This document shows, piece by piece, positions 15,401 to 17,694 of a stretch of 17,694 nt of DNA. The stretch lies in assembly GCA_036734085.1 (NCBI GenBank), contig DAIMZF010000062.1, forward strand, positions 1-17,694. Direction: 5' to 3'. The notes beneath the pieces are model-generated. The model made no database searches and was not told the DNA's origin. It was given only the letters and a program-made list of their open reading frames with translations. Both the position numbers and the translations under genes were made by a program. This stretch comes from J038 sp036734085 (GTDB lineage: Bacteria > Chloroflexota > Anaerolineae > Aggregatilineales > Phototrophicaceae). The stretch's first letter is position 1, and each line of letters starts with the position of its first letter.

Positions 15401-16349
15401 CCCGAAGATCTTCCCATGGTGCGCGACACCTGACCCGTATGCACGCAACTTCTGCTTACCTACGCCAGGACGTGCTGTAGGGTATAGCACAACTGACCTG
15501 CGTGCTTATGCCAGCGAAGCGGCGGGGACTGCCCCAACTGCGGCACGCTTCCCGCAAAGTTTTGGACCGGGCTTCCAGCCCAATGCGCTTGACCTGGACT
15601 ATCGCCCGTTCGTCGCATCTAACCAAGCGGCTTACGATAGCGAACTCGCCGCCGCCGAAGCAGGTAATCGCCCACCCCGCTTTGTTGCGCCTGTACCGGA
15701 TGATTATGTCTTTGGTGAGAGCTTGTGGATTACTGACCAAAATGTGCGGCTCGGTAACATCTTTGATGTGGACATTGGCGACTACGACGACCCAGATAAC
15801 CTGTGCGATCCGCTTTACGATGCCTTCGACTATGCCCGCGATTGGGCAGATTATATCGCCGGTGTCAATGAGGATGAGAACAGTACCGCGCAATTGCCTA
15901 TTATCTTTACCATCGGCTTTGGCTTGAACTTTGGCAGTGGTAATGGCTCTTGCGAGGCAAACATCAAGGATTGCATGGGTGAGCAACTGCTCCGTTACAT
16001 TGCAGATGCGGGGGATAACTTCCGCATTGATAATGACGTGTACCAAGACATGCTTCATGACAGTGAAAACTGGCGCGATAACTTAAGCGTCAACCCGAAC
16101 CTGCGCTACCCCACCCTCAACGGCTCTGTGCCGGATGAAGATTGGGGAGCGAAAGACCCATGTGAGCCGGACTTCTACGGCAACGGGGAATCAACCTGGC
16201 GGCCTGCGGAGGGTTCTAATCCTAACCATCTGATTGTCCGTACACCCGGCGAAAGCTGTGGTAACTACTTCAACGCGCCAACGCTCACCGAGCTAGGCCG
16301 CGTGTTCGACGAGATTGCATCGCGCATGTTTACCCGTCTTTCGGGCTGA
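12411..16349 (+). CDS. Giant TadG-like protein with a von Willebrand A domain split by large insertions
   Basis: This 1312-residue protein begins with a Tad-type anchor: GQSIVILALGMIALLGFVGL (15-34), one transmembrane helix at about 17-43, then LRRAVDSAAIAAAGQV (48-63), typical of TadG. A vWA domain starts at 281 (VLDVVIVLDVSES), with the metal-site DxSxS at 289-293. Its other strands are far apart: GDRVAFVTFDRSAF near 657-670, RGANIGAALREAGG at 867-880, IIILLSDG ending at 903, LPIIFTIGFGL at 1162-1172, and a final helix LGRVFDEIASRM. The segments between are unrecognised insertions of roughly 150 to 350 residues. The usual metal-site Thr appears to be Ala869; Asp902 is kept. Sixteen Cys suggest disulfides outside the membrane. 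An AGAGG site lies 9 nt before the ATG. It is inferred to act as an adhesive or pilus-associated surface protein. Confidence 0.85.
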   Translation: MKRFYKHLVKRGQVGQSIVILALGMIALLGFVGLTVDVSLLFIRYNNLRRAVDSAAIAAAGQVRQTGEGATSDVVTRASLAARQFIEFHGLNPRDVWVEMCENQPREDFDPATPGIQLEPPAITQAREAYDVQRSILAATISDPADPNYNDAALATVRRDVQVTRAAYISAMDSFVTNRSLERPPELSDLRTDYETALAGWNDANPNINWSPLHTAGTPYVNLLRSTTRLVGDDNIVCSPDVRKLVRVTAQVDSPTVFLRLLSPQWINITLQASAISETAVLDVVIVLDVSESMLFETNYEDWAGVNLGRAYVPPYLTVHDDNRDLRTITGRLLDVSQGRAIVPSIGITTQAGTPGSVIHPFIADAPSYQILPTDGGRRPSNAGTVWSEFEIMYPGGNPTQIGPLSASWRDWFWMEYIFGQWQIYINERLHFGGVPGSLPAMDDPREQFEQYGQPNFNDGPGPRPSAQYPVTSFIPSTVPNNRAEHPRPECRVRFYPYSIQLNLTQDWPRIERNGTSYNMADYYASEPGSGVSNTTWPNFDNRTDPNLPQPRWGGFVPTYNFYGCCNDPTTGIFTSDGTATFTDVNTNNIIPNGDYVVPIVTSNPDGTTTTTFRALLPGEPINTNPDWDFSDLVCQPFKQAKDATRQFLRRIDFLRGDRVAFVTFDRSAFLIDTDVNDTGQAHMIESYDLAVDTLNRAIGVRAEPNFYQWDGERWTGFAAGIDPTTGESIPLDYGFRTLEPNADVDDSDPSALTPEEEAFLQSGSAAAVNYPVIYNCNIQNSLMQYPYSLYATRNVGNRQVTGINDVSGGTWQWGPPAMLDKINPDYNSAEWRNIINTNGLQNFNYESEDDWGLILQRSYERHGLCRGANIGAALREAGGALNDPRTSRREGSVWIIILLSDGAAGATDPIRRNGEKLRAIDPYYEIERFDFANRLGTPERMSGAEPPTSTLDIFDDNDTNRYGGPSQAEYGVYGLCPFGVTEFDGNSRIGNLVLGDPKIFPWCATPDPYARNFCLPTPGRAVGYSTTDLRAYASEAAGTAPTAARFPQSFGPGFQPNALDLDYRPFVASNQAAYDSELAAAEAGNRPPRFVAPVPDDYVFGESLWITDQNVRLGNIFDVDIGDYDDPDNLCDPLYDAFDYARDWADYIAGVNEDENSTAQLPIIFTIGFGLNFGSGNGSCEANIKDCMGEQLLRYIADAGDNFRIDNDVYQDMLHDSENWRDNLSVNPNLRYPTLNGSVPDEDWGAKDPCEPDFYGNGESTWRPAEGSNPNHLIVRTPGESCGNYFNAPTLTELGRVFDEIASRMFTRLSG

Positions 16350-16387
16350 TGTGCAGGTTTATTTAAAGAAAAAGGGGAAAAAAGCCT

Positions 16388-17694
16388 ATGACATACGACG
16401 ATCCACAAAAGCGTAGGCAAAAGCGGTCAGGTCAAACACTAGTAGAGTTCGCGCTCACGCTCCCACTCCTACTTCTACTGGTGTTCGGTATCATCGAATT
16501 CGGGCGGGCGTTCCAGGCATGGGTAACGCTGGAAAACTCCGCCCGCGAAGCCGCCCGGTACACAACAACCGGGCAGTACGATACCGAAAAATACAACCTG
16601 CTCAGTCTTTTGCCTTGTACGCAGGAAGATTTTGCACAGGGGCCAGGCCAACGGACGCAATTCCCGTTGAATCCAGATGCCACCATCCATATCAACACAT
16701 CGACGGGCGGTATGACCGCCCAGACGTTATTTGCTACCTATTACGACGGGCAAAATTGCGATCCCGGTAACGCGGAGCATCTGGAGCGTCGGCGCGACAT
16801 CGTGCGCCTGGCCTCTATCTACGATACCGCCCGCCGTGCTTCTGCGGGGCTTGCGCTAGAACCAAGCGTGCAGGATGGCACGGTGAATGCCCTTTTCAAT
16901 CAGCTTTCGCACCAATGGCAACTTCCGCGTCCGCGTAGTAACGAACCCGGTTACTTTGATGTTGTGGTGTGTAGTACCCGCAGTAAGTTGGATAATTTCT
17001 CGTCATCGTTTAGCGAACTTTCCAACGCACGTTTTGCGATGGTTTTCGACGAAACTGACCTGCCAACAGGCTTCAACACACCGTTTAGCTTTCCCTTCTG
17101 TATGCTTAACGAAGTCCCGCCGTTAGGTGAAGGTGAAACCCAGACCAGCAACAATCGGTTATCCAACTACACTTTGCCGTGGATTGACGCAGGCGGGCCA
17201 GGCGACCGTATTACAGTTGTCGTGACGTTTAATCACCCGTTGATTACGCCGTTGTTCGACTTCAGCTATATCACGATGCAAGCGCAACGTTCCGGTGTTA
17301 ACGAAACGTTCCGTACATCACGCGCGCTGAACGCAGTGCAGGGTAGCACGGGTCAAACCGCATTAGGCGACCCGCCTCCGGGTCAATTACCGCCTCCGGG
17401 TGAAACTCCAGAAACCCCACCAGTCGATCCAAACGATCCAGGTGGTGAAGACGACCCTGATAACCAGGACAACCCGCCAGCACCAATACCAGAATTTAGC
17501 TGTGATGGCCTCAACATCAGCAATATTGTCTTCAATAGCAACGCCGTTGAGTTCGTCATCACCAATGACAATATGGTGACAACCACACTACAGTCTGTCC
17601 GGTTACAATGGGTTAAACCCTCTTATGCGCCGGATATGGAACTGAGTCGTTCATCCTTGAACGGTTCGCCACACTGGATTGGCTTACGTGCCTC
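16388..17694 (+). CDS. Second TadE-like protein with proline-rich linker (C-terminus beyond the window)
   Basis: The frame is open for 435 codons to the right edge. A basic N-terminus precedes SGQTLVEFALTLPLLLLLVF (14-33). The G15-Q16 junction is a possible prepilin cleavage site with Glu at +5 (E20), followed by one transmembrane helix and GRAFQAWVTLENSAREAARY (39-58), a strong TadE match. An unrecognised extracytoplasmic region (about 60-320) leads to a proline- and acid-rich linker (about 330-370, with PPPG repeated). A new domain then begins near 375 (CDGLNISNIVF) with alternating beta-strand character, possibly Ig-like. It lies 38 nt after the TadG-like gene. AAGGGG is 10 nt before the ATG, a rather long spacing. 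The C-terminus cannot be described. It shares the anchor type with the first gene but otherwise differs. Confidence 0.85.
   Translation, partial: MTYDDPQKRRQKRSGQTLVEFALTLPLLLLLVFGIIEFGRAFQAWVTLENSAREAARYTTTGQYDTEKYNLLSLLPCTQEDFAQGPGQRTQFPLNPDATIHINTSTGGMTAQTLFATYYDGQNCDPGNAEHLERRRDIVRLASIYDTARRASAGLALEPSVQDGTVNALFNQLSHQWQLPRPRSNEPGYFDVVVCSTRSKLDNFSSSFSELSNARFAMVFDETDLPTGFNTPFSFPFCMLNEVPPLGEGETQTSNNRLSNYTLPWIDAGGPGDRITVVVTFNHPLITPLFDFSYITMQAQRSGVNETFRTSRALNAVQGSTGQTALGDPPPGQLPPPGETPETPPVDPNDPGGEDDPDNQDNPPAPIPEFSCDGLNISNIVFNSNAVEFVITNDNMVTTTLQSVRLQWVKPSYAPDMELSRSSLNGSPHWIGLRA

Noticed and set aside
15456..16058. 200-codon minus-strand ORF
   Set aside because: It is antisense to the TadG-like gene, whose frame contains vWA motifs across this stretch. 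The antisense product shows no recognisable family.
1..17694. CRISPR arrays, insertion sequences or prophage genes
   Set aside because: No regularly spaced repeats of suitable length, transposase, integrase or phage structural motifs were seen in the coding frames or gaps.

Overview
The window is a stretch of a moderately GC-rich bacterial chromosome, about half G+C by eye. A member of the Chloroflexota (Anaerolineae-like) fits best. The reasons are large secreted SH3b/WD40 proteins, a type 2 isoleucyl-tRNA synthetase, and oversized TadE/TadG-like membrane-anchored proteins, a mix common in that phylum. This placement is inference from gene style; the window contains no rRNA or other phylogenetic marker.

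Layout, left to right. (1) 1-2980, minus strand: the N-terminal part of a secreted PQQ-type sugar dehydrogenase (runs off the left edge), preceded by a secreted protein with three SH3b-like domains and a seven-bladed WD40 propeller. A 12-bp perfect hairpin lies between them. (2) 2981-6560, plus strand: a promoter, a leader with a 25-codon upstream ORF and inverted repeats, then ileS and a clear intrinsic terminator. (3) 6561-6810: a non-coding convergent gap containing several hairpins. (4) 6811-10708, minus strand: a beta-carbonic anhydrase gene followed 97 nt later by carB, the large subunit of carbamoyl-phosphate synthetase. (5) 10709-11004: a divergent control region. (6) 11005-17694, plus strand: a three-gene cluster of a TadE-like protein, a 1312-residue TadG-like protein whose von Willebrand A domain is split by large insertions, and a second TadE-like protein with a proline-rich linker that runs off the right edge.

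How the genes fit together. Carbonic anhydrase makes bicarbonate, a substrate of CarB, so that pair is metabolically coherent. The TadE-TadG-TadE genes are tightly spaced (14 and 38 nt) and probably form one operon for cell-surface or pilus-like proteins; no Tad ATPase, secretin or prepilin peptidase gene is in the window. The points most worth a second look are the GSHH active-site motif of IleS (instead of HxGH), the leader ORF upstream of ileS, the dispersed vWA domain of the TadG-like protein, and helically phased CCCTA repeats upstream of the Tad cluster.
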